From contig SDNP01000017.1 in NCBI GenBank assembly GCA_004524445.1, positions 1 through 64,000 on the forward strand: DNA of 64,000 bases, written 5' to 3'. This stretch comes from Candidatus Thorarchaeota archaeon. GTDB taxonomy: Archaea; Asgardarchaeota; Thorarchaeia; Thorarchaeales; Thorarchaeaceae. How positions within the stretch are numbered: the first letter of the stretch is position 1; the number at the start of each line of letters is the position of its first letter. Both the position numbers and the translations under genes were made by a program. Positions 8,250-17,115 of this stretch are shown piece after piece. The notes beneath the pieces are model-generated. The model was not told the DNA's origin and made no database searches. It saw nothing but the letters and a program-made list of their open reading frames with translations.

Positions 8250-9476
8250 ATGGAAGAGAAGTCACTTGTCTTTACTAGAAGTGGGGCAGCAATCATTCCC
8301 ATGCAGCTCACATCAGGCTTCATCAACTCACTCTATTTCACGTTCATACCTCTATACGTCTACGATCTTTACGGGTTTATTGCAAGCTCCCTCTGCCGGA
8401 CTCTTGTGGCAGTGACCGCCATCTTACTATCATGGGTGTGGGGGTGGGTGAGCGATGTCTTCTCGTCAAAGAAGAAACTACTAGTCATTTCTATTCTTGG
8501 CCAAGCGATTTTCACAGTGCTCTTTGCCCTAACTCAGATTGTTGGAGAACCTGGATTGATGAATCTCATCTTTATCCTCTTCATGTATACCCTTGCAGCC
8601 CTGTTTACGTCAATGTACAATCCTGTGAGAAATTCAGTAATCACTCTCATGTCCAAGGAAGAAGGTAGAGCATCAAATATCGGCTCTTTCTTTCTCTTTT
8701 CTTCAGCAGGGTGGGGAATAGGCGCTCTAATTATCGGCTATCTGTGGGAGATTATTCCTCTGTACTGGATCTTCATTTTCACCGGAGGGATACACCTTTT
8801 GTCCATGGTCATTTTTCAGGCGGTCTTCCAAGAGAGCGATGTAACAACAGAAGAATCCACACGAAGAGGAATCATTGAAGGGCTGAGAAACATGAAACCG
8901 CTCCTGCTATACATTACCCTAGCAATCCTGCTAGTGAGTGTGGGCAGAGGAATCTTTCTCCCGATTTTCCAAATCAAGATGTACATCATTTTTGGACGAG
9001 AGAGTCTCTGGATTGGCATCATCTCAGCATTGAGTGGACTGGCAGGGGCAATAGGGTCGTTTGCATATGGGAAGCTTACAGATCGTATTGGAGATTCATT
9101 TGCACTTAAACTGGGCATCTTTGGGAACGTGGCGCTCTTCCTTCTTGGCATTCTTAACCATCCATTAACCGCAGCCCTAGTTTGGATCTTTCCTGTTTGG
9201 CCATTGATTGCTGTTTCTTCGGTTTCACTCGCTGCAGGACATTCAGAAGAAACAAGAAGAGGCGAGGCACAAGGTGTTGTAGAGAGTGCAAGGTCTTTCT
9301 CCGGCTTCTTTTCAGTCATTGGCGGGATTGTGGCTACATTTGTAGGTGCTGAGGAGAATGTGGATAATCTGAATCCGTTCTTCTTCTCGTTGATAACGCT
9401 ACCACTCTTAGCATTGATTCCAGTCTCAAGAAGCAAGCTGGGTGAAGAAGAGAGGAGGAAGAGGGAAGAAGATTGA
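8250..9476 (+). CDS. MFS transporter
   Basis: A 408-aa protein with about twelve hydrophobic segments in two six-helix halves, typical of the major facilitator superfamily. A loop motif resembling the MFS signature appears after helix 2 (GWVSDVFSSKKKLL), with a matching one in the second half (GKLTDRIGDSFALK). The C-terminus is charged (RSKLGEEERRKREED). Substrate cannot be read from sequence. A TTAAAAAG TATA-like box lies about 35 bp before the ATG. It is divergent from the PadR/ABC operon and could share the operator. Confidence 0.85.
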   Translation: MEEKSLVFTRSGAAIIPMQLTSGFINSLYFTFIPLYVYDLYGFIASSLCRTLVAVTAILLSWVWGWVSDVFSSKKKLLVISILGQAIFTVLFALTQIVGEPGLMNLIFILFMYTLAALFTSMYNPVRNSVITLMSKEEGRASNIGSFFLFSSAGWGIGALIIGYLWEIIPLYWIFIFTGGIHLLSMVIFQAVFQESDVTTEESTRRGIIEGLRNMKPLLLYITLAILLVSVGRGIFLPIFQIKMYIIFGRESLWIGIISALSGLAGAIGSFAYGKLTDRIGDSFALKLGIFGNVALFLLGILNHPLTAALVWIFPVWPLIAVSSVSLAAGHSEETRRGEAQGVVESARSFSGFFSVIGGIVATFVGAEENVDNLNPFFFSLITLPLLALIPVSRSKLGEEERRKREED

Positions 9477-9526
9477 ACCTGTATCGGGCATATCTCTGGT
9501 GATAGAGCTCCGTAAGCCAGATGCTG

Positions 9527-10093
9527 CTAGAAGGATTTGATCAATTTCTTCTTTACAACCGACAACAGGGCATCAAAAGCTACAGGTTCTTGATCATTCT
9601 CTTTGGTCAGATGCTCAAGGACCCTTGCAGTCTTGACGCACTCCTCCTTGCCCACAATGGTGTCATCCGAATGATCTATGAAGTCCAATGCCCCTAGATA
9701 GCCATAATCTATACTGAGAGCTATTGCCCAATCCTTGAATTTACAGGCAATGCTCCAGGCCACAAATCTTAGGACAGAGAGATCTTTAGAACAGGCTCTG
9801 CGAGTGATATCCATTAAGAGATAGTCCAGCCGCGAATTCATTTGTTCAAGATTTCTTGATAATTCTTGTATGTTTTCTGCCAACTCTTCTTCTTGGATTT
9901 CGTCTGTCGTCTTGCTGAAGACATTGATTCTGTCCCAGGTTGAGATAGCACTCTTAACATCCGATAACATGGCCTCGGAGTCATCCATCCGATCTCGAGC
10001 ATAGGAAATGTCTTGAGCCAGTCTACTAATCTCGGATGAGTCTCTCGCTTTTTCAAGCAATAATTCTACGACATTTTCCGGCATGAATACCAT
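9527..10093 (-). CDS. Helical, coiled-coil protein of unknown function
   Basis: A 188-aa soluble protein, almost all helical. Residues 15-95 have heptad-like spacing of hydrophobics (RLAQDISYARDRMDDSEAML and a later LSRNLEQMNSRLDYLL), consistent with a coiled coil. Residues 105-150 contain a Cys and several aromatic residues and may pack as a small bundle. No catalytic motif is visible and I recognise no family. It stands alone, convergent with the MFS gene. Confidence 0.55.
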   Translation of the reverse strand: MVFMPENVVELLLEKARDSSEISRLAQDISYARDRMDDSEAMLSDVKSAISTWDRINVFSKTTDEIQEEELAENIQELSRNLEQMNSRLDYLLMDITRRACSKDLSVLRFVAWSIACKFKDWAIALSIDYGYLGALDFIDHSDDTIVGKEECVKTARVLEHLTKENDQEPVAFDALLSVVKKKLIKSF

Positions 10094-10200
10094 CGTCTAA
10101 TACCTACCACAAATTCTCTGAGATTCTGATTGAAGGGAATGAAATTCAGTTTTCTCTATAGTACGCATTCATTCATCTCACTATTAGTTTCTTCGACTTT

Positions 10201-10593
10201 CTAAGATGCTCTGCGGATAGCCAATAAATCTTCAATGAAAAGAAGTCCAAAAATCAAGTCACCCAGAACCACTCCTACTAAGATAAGAGATGCTTCTCCT
10301 ATCAAAAAGTAGGAAATTCCGATTACAAACACCCAAACCTTCTCGAAAGCTGCAATTTTCACGAGCCCATGGTTCTTTGCAGGATTCAAGCTAACGAGAT
10401 AGAATCCAATTCCAAAGGCAAAAACAAGCCCCATGAAGCAGTCGAACCATAGGAGGGTTGGAGGAATGGTATCGCCAGCAAGCGAGAAATAGCTTATGTC
10501 AATTCGAGGAAGCACTAAAAATGTAATGGCAAGCACCCAATTCCAAATGGCTGCAAAAGAGTACATCAATCTGTGATATTTCGCCCGGTTCAT
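10201..10593 (-). CDS. Four-TM small membrane protein
   Basis: About 130 aa with four hydrophobic segments (residues about 10-28, 42-62, 74-96 and 100-122 from the ATG at 10593). Polar conserved-looking features are a Trp-Asn-Trp in segment 1 and LLWFDCFMGLVFAFGIGFYL in segment 2. An upstream ATG at 10668 would add 25 residues without a clear role; a TATA-like AAATATTA falls between the two, which favours the shorter form. The overall pattern resembles small integral-membrane proteins of the DoxX/YphA kind, but I cannot assign a family. Confidence 0.55.
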   Translation of the reverse strand: MNRAKYHRLMYSFAAIWNWVLAITFLVLPRIDISYFSLAGDTIPPTLLWFDCFMGLVFAFGIGFYLVSLNPAKNHGLVKIAAFEKVWVFVIGISYFLIGEASLILVGVVLGDLIFGLLFIEDLLAIRRAS

Positions 10594-10718
10594 GTCAATC
10601 ACGATTTGACAGGGAAAATTCGCACCTAATATTTCCAACGTAAACTTGCGACAAGTCCCAAAAACCATAATGCCTATAGTCGGGGGGCACCTCTATTGAA
10701 CGGCAGGAGAATCACAGA

Positions 10719-11243
10719 TTGACTACAGATAAGGAGTTAATGAAGAGAGTAGAAACCCAACTCAAGAAAAGCTTTGAGGCAGTGGGTAGCTGCGAGTTGT
10801 TCATGGACCCGGACATGATTAAGGAGAAGGTTATAGAGTCAGCAAAGGAATTGGCAAGACCTGTGATTGAGTCCTGGGAACAATACCCAGAGATGATTGG
10901 CGAAGTATCCATTGAAAAACCACTCCCATCAGCATCGAAGAGAACTGTACTTGTTGAGATTGTTAGTGACCGTCCCACCCTCAAAGAAGTTTATCGACTG
11001 AAACGGTATGCTGAGGTCATAACTCCGGATTATTCATTTTTCATCTCAGAGAAACCATTTGATGACGAAATCAAGCTCTTCCTACGGGAAAACACACATG
11101 TTCTGAAATATTTGATAGAGGGGGCCACCGCATTCTCGGGATCGAAGCCAATTGTGGCTATGAGTCTGGAGGAGGACAATCTAGTACGAGATGAAGATAT
11201 GAGCCCTGCAGACCCGTTCGACCCAAAACATATGTGGACATAG
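10719..11243 (+). CDS. Conserved-looking soluble protein, unknown
   Basis: A 174-aa protein starting at TTG with an AGGAG nine bases upstream; an ATG at 10740 with AAGGAG is an alternative. Residues 70-130 alternate strands and helices (RTVLVEIVSDRPTLKEVYRL; YSFFISEKPFDDEIKLFLRE), like a small alpha/beta fold. The C-terminus is acidic. No motif identifies a function. A 52-aa gene follows after 33 bases on the same strand, probably in the same transcript. Confidence 0.5.
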   Translation: MTTDKELMKRVETQLKKSFEAVGSCELFMDPDMIKEKVIESAKELARPVIESWEQYPEMIGEVSIEKPLPSASKRTVLVEIVSDRPTLKEVYRLKRYAEVITPDYSFFISEKPFDDEIKLFLRENTHVLKYLIEGATAFSGSKPIVAMSLEEDNLVRDEDMSPADPFDPKHMWT

Positions 11244-11276
11244 CTCATTTGCGAATGAGCAGTAGGAGGTTTTCCC

Positions 11277-11435
11277 ATGGAAGAATCAAAACCAAAGAAT
11301 CTTCGCGATGAGTATGTAAACGCAAAAATGAAGAAAAAATGGATAATGGGGTCTCTCAATAAATTGACCCATGAGCAAGTAGACCTGCTCTATGGAATGA
11401 TAAAAAGATGGATGAAAGAGACCGAAACCTGCTAA
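11277..11435 (+). CDS. 52-aa basic helical protein
   Basis: A short gene with a strong AGGAGGT ribosome-binding site six bases before its ATG. The product begins MEESKPKNLRDEY, has a very basic middle (KMKKKWIMG) and an amphipathic C-terminal helix (THEQVDLLYGMIKRWMKE). The excellent ribosome-binding site and clean frame support translation. Homology is unknown. It may be co-transcribed with the gene ending at 11243. Confidence 0.6.
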   Translation: MEESKPKNLRDEYVNAKMKKKWIMGSLNKLTHEQVDLLYGMIKRWMKETETC

Positions 11436-11469
11436 TACCTTGCAGAGTCCCAGCCTCTTCATTGCGCTA

Positions 11470-14391
11470 TTATTGTTTTGTCCAAATATCAGAGGTCACT
11501 AGATTCGCTGCTGAATCATACTCAAAGCCAGTCCCAGAGAGGCTGCTCACAGTAAATGTGTAATCTCCGGTAGGCAAGAACTGGTTCGGTCTGAAGTAAT
11601 AGGTAAAAACGACTTCACCGTTCGAGTCAGTAACTCCTGTATAGCTCTCGATTGAGCCATCGGGTAATAACAAATCGCCATCAATAGTTACACCCTCGAT
11701 TGCAGAGCCAAATTCATCTGCTACCTTTACAGTAATGTCCAGGTATTCTGTCCGGCCATTAGCTGAATATCTGGTTGAGAAGGAGATACTTGATACATGC
11801 ACTTTTGTAGTTGAACTCTGACCGGCATTACTTTCTCCAGGGGTTGGTGAAGTAAAGGTGGTCCATGTGGATCCACCGTCGGTCTCACGACCATAACTGA
11901 CATCATCAGAAGAGGATGAGTAGCTGTAGGAGTCTAGAACAGTTGTCCCATCCGGCTTGAGGAAGTTCACAGTGTCGCCGTCATTGTTCAAAGCTATACC
12001 AGTTACACCTTGATAGAACACTACGAAGCCATATGCTGGGATTGTTGTTCCATCAGGGATGGCATAAGCTCCAGTTCCACCTGAGGTGATGTCATCCAAG
12101 ATATAGCCGGAGATGTCTACTTGAGTGTCAGATGGATTGTAGAGCTCGATCCATTCCTCACTGTATAAGGTATAGGGGTCTGGAAGGAACTCGTTCAATA
12201 GCACCACATCTCCACTCCCAGAAGTGCCGCCATTTGATTCTCCAGGGGTTGGTGAAGTAAAGGTAGTCCAAGTAGACCCGCCATCGGTCTCGCGTCCATA
12301 ACTGACGTCATCAGAAGAGGATGAGTAGCTGTATGAGTCTTGTACAGTTGTCCCATCGGGCTGGATGAGATTTGCTGTGTCTCCTGCATTATTCAAACCA
12401 ACCCCAGTAGTTCCCTGATAGAATACTAGGAAACCCTTTCCGGGAATGGTTGTGCCGTCCGGTATTGTGTACGGATTAGTCCCCCCATCTGTGATATCAT
12501 CCAAGATGTACCCAGATAGGTCGGCATCCAAGTCTTGTGGATTGTATAGCTCAATCCATTCTTCACTATACAGGGTGAAAGGATCCGGCAGAAACTCGTT
12601 GAGTACGACAAGAGTGGCACTTCCACCCTCGTTTGTGGTTGCAGCAGCAGGGTCAGATTTTGGCCCCTCATTCAGGCTTGTATCACGAGCCGAAACCTCG
12701 TAAGTGTATGTCGTACTGGGCTCAAGTCCAGTATCACTGTAGAGGGTATCATATACTTGTGCAATAAGAGCACCATCTCTGTACACACGGTAATGAGAAA
12801 GATCGGTTTCTGTGTTAGCGTCCCAAGACAAGTCGATTTGTGACATGCTCACAGTCGTTGCAGTCAGACCTGTGACTTGAGCTGGCGGAGTAGTATCTGG
12901 TTCGGATGTTGAATTCCAACTGACAAAGAGGTCAACAGAATAGTGGTCCGAACCTGTATCCGCGGTGGGTGTATCGCCACAAGTTGAATTAATCAGCTTG
13001 TCATTGAAATATGAATTGACTATCATGAAGTCGATTCTCGATGTATATTGCGTGTCTTGATGTCCGTAGGTATAACCGGGATCTGTGGGATTTAGTGTCC
13101 TGAAGACGTCCGTGAAGGTATGTACAGTGGATGAATATTGTCCATAAGTTGGATCTGATGGGTACATCTTCATCGTCATGGGTCCATAGCCTAAGTCGCC
13201 CATCGGGGCTAAGTCGCCGGTATCATCAGGAGAGAATGAATTGAGGTCACCCATGTACATAATGGGAACATTGCCAAGGTTATCCATGTAATTGATGATT
13301 CCCTCCGTTTCTCGTTCTCGCCTCCATTCATTTTCTGAACCTGACATTGCCTTCAAATGCGAACCAAAGACATGGACAACGGTTCCGTCAATATCCAACA
13401 CTGCCTCCACAAAGTCGTGAGTGACATCATAATCAGACCCATCATCAAGAGGAACAAGGGGGATTTGGTTGAACTCTAAGACAGGATATCTGCTCAGAAT
13501 GGCCTCTCCGCTGGTTGAGTAGGTGATATCTTGAGCACAATAGCCAGTATATGGTACTTCGTCTGTGAAGTACGAATTGAACTCATTGACGACATCGCTC
13601 AGGAGTTGGTTGCCATTATCATCCCAAGTACCCGTTTCTACAACAATAAGAATATCTGGATTTTCTTCCTTTACCACTTGTTTCCAATCCTCATTTGCCC
13701 CAGATGCTTCAATATTGTACGTCATTACCTTGAAGGCGTCACTGATTGGTTCCTGGGAGCCCGTATTGTCGATGGTCACAGTGTTGGTATCAGACCCAGT
13801 TAGACCACCAGTATCAGTGGCTTCTGCGAATATCTCGTGTGTGCCATCTGCATAACCAGTAGTGTCCCAATTGTAGGTGGATGCCGAGGCAACAAAAGTT
13901 CCATCAATGTATATATCTGGAGTGAGTGTTTCCTCATCATTTACGGATATAGTGATGCTTACAGTTCCAGAAACAGTTGAACCATCAACGGGATTCGTAA
14001 TGGTGACTGAAGGAGCAAGATTTTCGCCACTGTTGTCAACTGTGACCAAGATGGAGTCTTCACCCCAATTCTTTGAATTGTCTCTTGCCCTACATGTTAT
14101 GGAGTGGTCACCATCTGACTCTACAGTAGTGTCCCAGTCGTAGGTCTGGTCTTCGTAATAGAGTTGTCCATCTATAAGAATCTCATACCCTACGACCGGA
14201 TTCTCATCAGTGGCTGAAAACGTGATTGTGACAATCCCAGACACTATTTCACCATCGCTTGGATTGGTGATAGTGACCGATGGTGGTGTTGTATCCTTCG
14301 GAGGCCTGGCTGCAAATGTTGGTGAAACTATAGCTAGACCTATGAGAAGGAATGATACTGCAAAGAATAGAGTGAACTTATGAAATTTCAA
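11470..14391 (-). CDS. Secreted endonuclease/exonuclease/phosphatase-family protein with Ig, FN3 and lamin-tail domains
   Basis: A 973-aa exported protein. Domains in order: signal peptide (1-28); two Ig-like domains (about 34-120 and 125-212), each with a T(I)TNPxDGxxVSGxVxI signature; an EEP catalytic domain (218-495); an FN3 domain (500-590); two lamin-tail domains (about 593-725 and 728-860); and a C-terminal Ig-like domain (865-973). EEP motifs visible are MTYNI, VETGTW (metal-binding Glu), GSHLKA, GDLNSF and SDHYSV with the general-base His. All key residues appear present, so it is probably an active extracellular DNase or phosphodiesterase. Lamin-tail domains are common in secreted nucleases and may bind nucleic acid or the surface. 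Confidence 0.88.
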   Translation of the reverse strand: MKFHKFTLFFAVSFLLIGLAIVSPTFAARPPKDTTPPSVTITNPSDGEIVSGIVTITFSATDENPVVGYEILIDGQLYYEDQTYDWDTTVESDGDHSITCRARDNSKNWGEDSILVTVDNSGENLAPSVTITNPVDGSTVSGTVSITISVNDEETLTPDIYIDGTFVASASTYNWDTTGYADGTHEIFAEATDTGGLTGSDTNTVTIDNTGSQEPISDAFKVMTYNIEASGANEDWKQVVKEENPDILIVVETGTWDDNGNQLLSDVVNEFNSYFTDEVPYTGYCAQDITYSTSGEAILSRYPVLEFNQIPLVPLDDGSDYDVTHDFVEAVLDIDGTVVHVFGSHLKAMSGSENEWRRERETEGIINYMDNLGNVPIMYMGDLNSFSPDDTGDLAPMGDLGYGPMTMKMYPSDPTYGQYSSTVHTFTDVFRTLNPTDPGYTYGHQDTQYTSRIDFMIVNSYFNDKLINSTCGDTPTADTGSDHYSVDLFVSWNSTSEPDTTPPAQVTGLTATTVSMSQIDLSWDANTETDLSHYRVYRDGALIAQVYDTLYSDTGLEPSTTYTYEVSARDTSLNEGPKSDPAAATTNEGGSATLVVLNEFLPDPFTLYSEEWIELYNPQDLDADLSGYILDDITDGGTNPYTIPDGTTIPGKGFLVFYQGTTGVGLNNAGDTANLIQPDGTTVQDSYSYSSSSDDVSYGRETDGGSTWTTFTSPTPGESNGGTSGSGDVVLLNEFLPDPYTLYSEEWIELYNPSDTQVDISGYILDDITSGGTGAYAIPDGTTIPAYGFVVFYQGVTGIALNNDGDTVNFLKPDGTTVLDSYSYSSSSDDVSYGRETDGGSTWTTFTSPTPGESNAGQSSTTKVHVSSISFSTRYSANGRTEYLDITVKVADEFGSAIEGVTIDGDLLLPDGSIESYTGVTDSNGEVVFTYYFRPNQFLPTGDYTFTVSSLSGTGFEYDSAANLVTSDIWTKQ
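11835..12610 (-). repeat. Duplicated lamin-tail domain, 405-bp unit
   Basis: The segments encoding the two lamin-tail domains are close copies. For example CTCCAGGGGTTGGTGAAGTA occurs at 11835 and again at 12240, 405 bp (135 codons) apart. Much of the coding sequence between is near identical, marking a recent tandem duplication. Confidence 0.8.
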
Positions 14392-14587
14392 ATGCTTATC
14401 CTCCCGACTGGCGTACGCGAATTAAATTCCGCTGGACGGGAAAAAGCATAGTGGGTAATAAGTGTTCTTTACAATATCCCAAATGGATCGATAACCCAGC
14501 TGTGGACATGCAGATTAGTGCTCCAAAGGATCTACTGCAGCCGAGCAACTCAAATAGGTTAAGCTATTCTGGTAGAAACGAGTTCCA

Positions 14588-15064
14588 ATGTTCAAGACTA
14601 TTATTGTATACGAGAGCGTGTATGGTAACACTAAACACATTGCTGAAGAAATAGGTAAAGGAGTCGACACGCCTGGAAACATTCAAGTTGAAGTTGTCAA
14701 GCCGAGTGAGATTCATACCGATCAGCTGCTTGACTATGATGCGATTCTCCTCGGATGCCCAAACCATAACCAAAAGCCTGCCAATAACCTTGTCAAATTC
14801 ATAGAGAGGGCATCAATAGTCCACCCCGAATGCAAAATAGGAGCTGCATTCGATACGTATACAGGAGGTAACAAGGGTGTTGCATTGAACAAACTTGAGA
14901 AGATTATTAAAGATAAGCTGCCGGGCATCGAGTTTGTGATGTCAGGGCTTTCATGCAAGGTCGAGGGCCGAAAGGGACCTTTGGCGGAGGGGGAGAAAGA
15001 GCAAGCATTTGAATTTGGAGTGCGCTTCGCCAAGAAATTGCAGGAAGATCTTGAAGCTAGTTAG
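14588..15064 (+). CDS. Flavodoxin
   Basis: A 158-aa single-domain flavodoxin-fold protein. The FMN phosphate loop is ESVYGNTKHIA (residues 9-19) after the first strand. LLGCPNHNQKPA (54-65) is the loop that packs on the isoalloxazine ring, followed by FDTYTGGNKG. It is of normal short-chain flavodoxin length and cytoplasmic. It probably carries electrons between a reductase and an unidentified partner. It is followed 100 bases later by a thioredoxin-like gene on the same strand, suggesting a small redox neighbourhood. Confidence 0.85.
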   Translation: MFKTIIVYESVYGNTKHIAEEIGKGVDTPGNIQVEVVKPSEIHTDQLLDYDAILLGCPNHNQKPANNLVKFIERASIVHPECKIGAAFDTYTGGNKGVALNKLEKIIKDKLPGIEFVMSGLSCKVEGRKGPLAEGEKEQAFEFGVRFAKKLQEDLEAS

Positions 15065-15163
15065 TAGGGGGATGGCAGACATAATATTTTGTATTCACAC
15101 TAATTAGCTCTATATAGCAAAAGGGGTACTATAGCTCCGTAGTACAATCCGGGAGGTGTATGT

Positions 15164-15493
15164 GTGAAATCCAGTGCGCTTGCCACCACAGCATTGAATT
15201 CTCAACCAGGATGCGACCAATCCAGTTGCATCATCTTCTACAGGAGCGACTACTGTTTCTTTTGTGATGCTGCACATGAAATCCTATCGGACACCTTGAC
15301 TCAATTTGGCATGTCAAAGGACTCGGTGACGGAAATAGATGTAGGACAAAACGAGGAGAGTGTGTATGAGCGGGAGATTCTTGGGCTCCCGACGATTACA
15401 ATTTGCCAGGAGAAGATTCTAGGTCTTCCTGACAAAGGAGTAGTCAGAGATGCATTAATGAAAGCAATGCTACGCGATTGCTTCCGAGAATAG
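15164..15493 (+). CDS. Thioredoxin/glutaredoxin-like protein with CFFC
   Basis: A 109-aa protein with a GTG start and a GGGAGGTG ribosome-binding site. IIFYRSDYCFFCDAA (residues 24-38) is the first strand and active-site turn of a thioredoxin fold, with Cys32 and Cys35. The cis-Pro element is GLPTITIC near residue 73. There is an extra Cys17 before the fold, Cys77 beside the cis-Pro, and a late Cys105. It probably acts as a disulfide reductase in the cytoplasm. The CFFC dipeptide is unlike the CGPC of classical thioredoxin and closer to glutaredoxin/NrdH-like types. Confidence 0.75.
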   Translation: MKSSALATTALNSQPGCDQSSCIIFYRSDYCFFCDAAHEILSDTLTQFGMSKDSVTEIDVGQNEESVYEREILGLPTITICQEKILGLPDKGVVRDALMKAMLRDCFRE

Positions 15494-15614
15494 AAGTTCC
15501 AAAGATCCATGAACCTTGGGGAACATATCTAGTTTCACAAGTGGGAAAGCTATCTCTTCCAGGATGTTTGGCAACTAATTTCGCCTGAGAGTATTCAGGG
15601 TCTGACGATTTGGC

Positions 15615-15802
15615 CTACTTATTGCTTGCTCTCATGGTTTCCTCAATGCCAGTTATTGCAGCAGCAACAGCTGAAATAGCAAATGCGGCACTGACCAGAC
15701 CATTGCCTAATACAGCACTCCCAATGGCAATCAGTATGAAAATATAGGAAAAAAGAGCGCCCCACGACGAATCTGATTTTTCTGTTTTTTCTGTTCGGTC
15801 AT
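15615..15802 (-). pseudogene. Small membrane protein gene with one-base frameshift in an A-run
   Basis: On the minus strand a GGTGAT ribosome-binding site is followed seven bases later by ATG (15802) and MTEQKK, but this frame stops after 23 codons. The frame one base away continues as TEKSDSSWGALFSYIFILIA, a hydrophobic segment, then a second segment and a stop at 15615. Adding one A to the six-A run (15785-15790) would give an intact 62-aa two-TM protein. Either the base is missing through a sequencing or assembly error, the gene is freshly broken, or slippage on the run restores the frame. Confidence 0.55.
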
Positions 15803-15926
15803 ATTCTATATCACCTTGATATGAAGGAATAATAAGAATATGAGGTTTTCAGATGAGTCTGCCTTGGCAGATGTCTTATGTCTATTACCATAGGTGGATA
15901 GACGCATTTCATTATGATGCTGTGAC

Positions 15927-16382
15927 TCAGAAATCCACTCTCAGAGTTTCCCACCTAACCCTGCCGGCCTCCACTGCCTCTTTGATTCTCTTCTCAGTCC
16001 TGTTCAAGCGGGCACTACCAGTCTTAATATCCGCCAAGACCACAGTTATTGGCCTGCCTGAGTTCTTATCCTTCACTTCAGTGTAGCCATCAAAGATCAG
16101 GTAATCAATGGGCGATCCAATGAATCTTGCATCCGATGGGTCGTAGGTGAAGACATCACTCAGCATCGGAACCATGTGCTCGGCAATTTTACCCTTGAGA
16201 ACATACCGGCTTCTGTTTGCGGCATCCTTCCTGACACTCGACTCCTGTTCAGCCCAGAGTATTTGGAATTCGGACTCCACTTGGGATATGCGATGACGTA
16301 AACGAATCTGCATGATGAGGTATACGAAAAGGGAAATCAGCAGTCCAATTCCCAGGCCGATTAGAATGTCGTCGAATGCCAT
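15927..16382 (-). CDS. Membrane-anchored Holliday-junction-resolvase-related protein (Endonuc_Holl type)
   Basis: A 151-aa protein with one N-terminal transmembrane helix (6-26) and a coiled linker (28-55). The C-terminal domain has the pattern of the archaeal predicted resolvase-related family: KGKIAEHMVPML, FIGSPIDYLIFDG and VVLADIKTGSARL. These match the E...D...(E/D)xK arrangement of restriction-endonuclease-like nucleases. A membrane anchor on such a domain is a known trait of this family. TATATA lies about 25 bp before the ATG, suggesting leaderless mRNA. The biological substrate is not established. Confidence 0.75.
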   Translation of the reverse strand: MAFDDILIGLGIGLLISLFVYLIMQIRLRHRISQVESEFQILWAEQESSVRKDAANRSRYVLKGKIAEHMVPMLSDVFTYDPSDARFIGSPIDYLIFDGYTEVKDKNSGRPITVVLADIKTGSARLNRTEKRIKEAVEAGRVRWETLRVDF

Positions 16383-16701
16383 ACTATACTATAGGTATGC
16401 CAGTATATATTGTCAGGTAATAGTGGAGTATCCCCCCTATGATATCTGGATATACATAGCAGTGAGCAACTGCAGGCACGAAGGAACAGAGTGTCTTGCC
16501 AGTATCCATCTCCGGGAATCTCTTTACTTGACCTGGGAAGCGTCAATGGGTTTTCAGGCAGGAGTAAATGATAACAAGCATTCCACATAATCAACGATAT
16601 CTGAAATCAACGAATTTCTTAATTCCGCCCTGAGAAAGACTAATTACACCTTTTAGAGGATTCTTCAATTTAATGGCAGCTACTAGGAGAGAGTGCGACC
16701 A
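16383..16701. other. Intergenic between divergent genes
   Basis: No gene is seen. The left end holds the TATATA promoter of the minus-strand resolvase-like gene. The right end has an A/T-rich TTCAATTTAATG about 35 bp before the next gene plus its AGGAGAG ribosome-binding site. Open frames within it look random. Confidence 0.5.
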
Positions 16702-17115
16702 ATGAGGAATCAAACAAAACTCATTATCATTGGAGCGATCATAATGGTACTTCTTTCTAGTGTCATTGTCTATGCTCTTGTTGATGATGTTAAGGGGCCT
16801 TTGCTCTATCAGGTGGATATCCTGCCTCAGTCGCCTGTTGTGGGGGACATCGTCAGCGTCGCAGTCTATTGCATTGATCCCTCAGGAGTTTCAGGTGCCA
16901 AATTACACTACACCCTTGACGGGGATACCTGGAATACAAAGGAGATGCAATTCTTAGCATGTCTTTGCATAGCTGGAGGAAGATGGACTGCGTCTTTCGG
17001 TCCCCTTGAATCAGGCGACACGCCTAAATTCTATGCCACGGTATTTGATGACTCTCCCTTCAAAAATCCTGAGGACAGCGATGTATTCACTCTTGAGATT
17101 GAAGACTCAGAATAA
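16702..17115 (+). CDS. Membrane-anchored Ig-like protein, first gene of ABC/NosL-like cluster
   Basis: About 137 aa from the ATG at 16702, which AGGAGAG places better than the in-frame GTG at 16693. A signal-anchor helix (5-27) is followed by one extracellular beta-sandwich: VVGDIVSVAVYCIDPSGVSG, then a YTLDGDTW hairpin and a final FTLEIE strand. A CLC pair and one further Cys sit in the domain and could form a disulfide or bind metal. It overlaps the next gene (TAATG). It starts a tight six-gene unit ending with an ABC pair, so it probably works at the outer face with that transporter. Confidence 0.65.
   Translation: MRNQTKLIIIGAIIMVLLSSVIVYALVDDVKGPLLYQVDILPQSPVVGDIVSVAVYCIDPSGVSGAKLHYTLDGDTWNTKEMQFLACLCIAGGRWTASFGPLESGDTPKFYATVFDDSPFKNPEDSDVFTLEIEDSE

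Noticed and set aside
8816..9436. 206-codon minus-strand frame inside the MFS gene
   Set aside because: Antisense shadow; the sense strand has twelve TM segments and MFS motifs.
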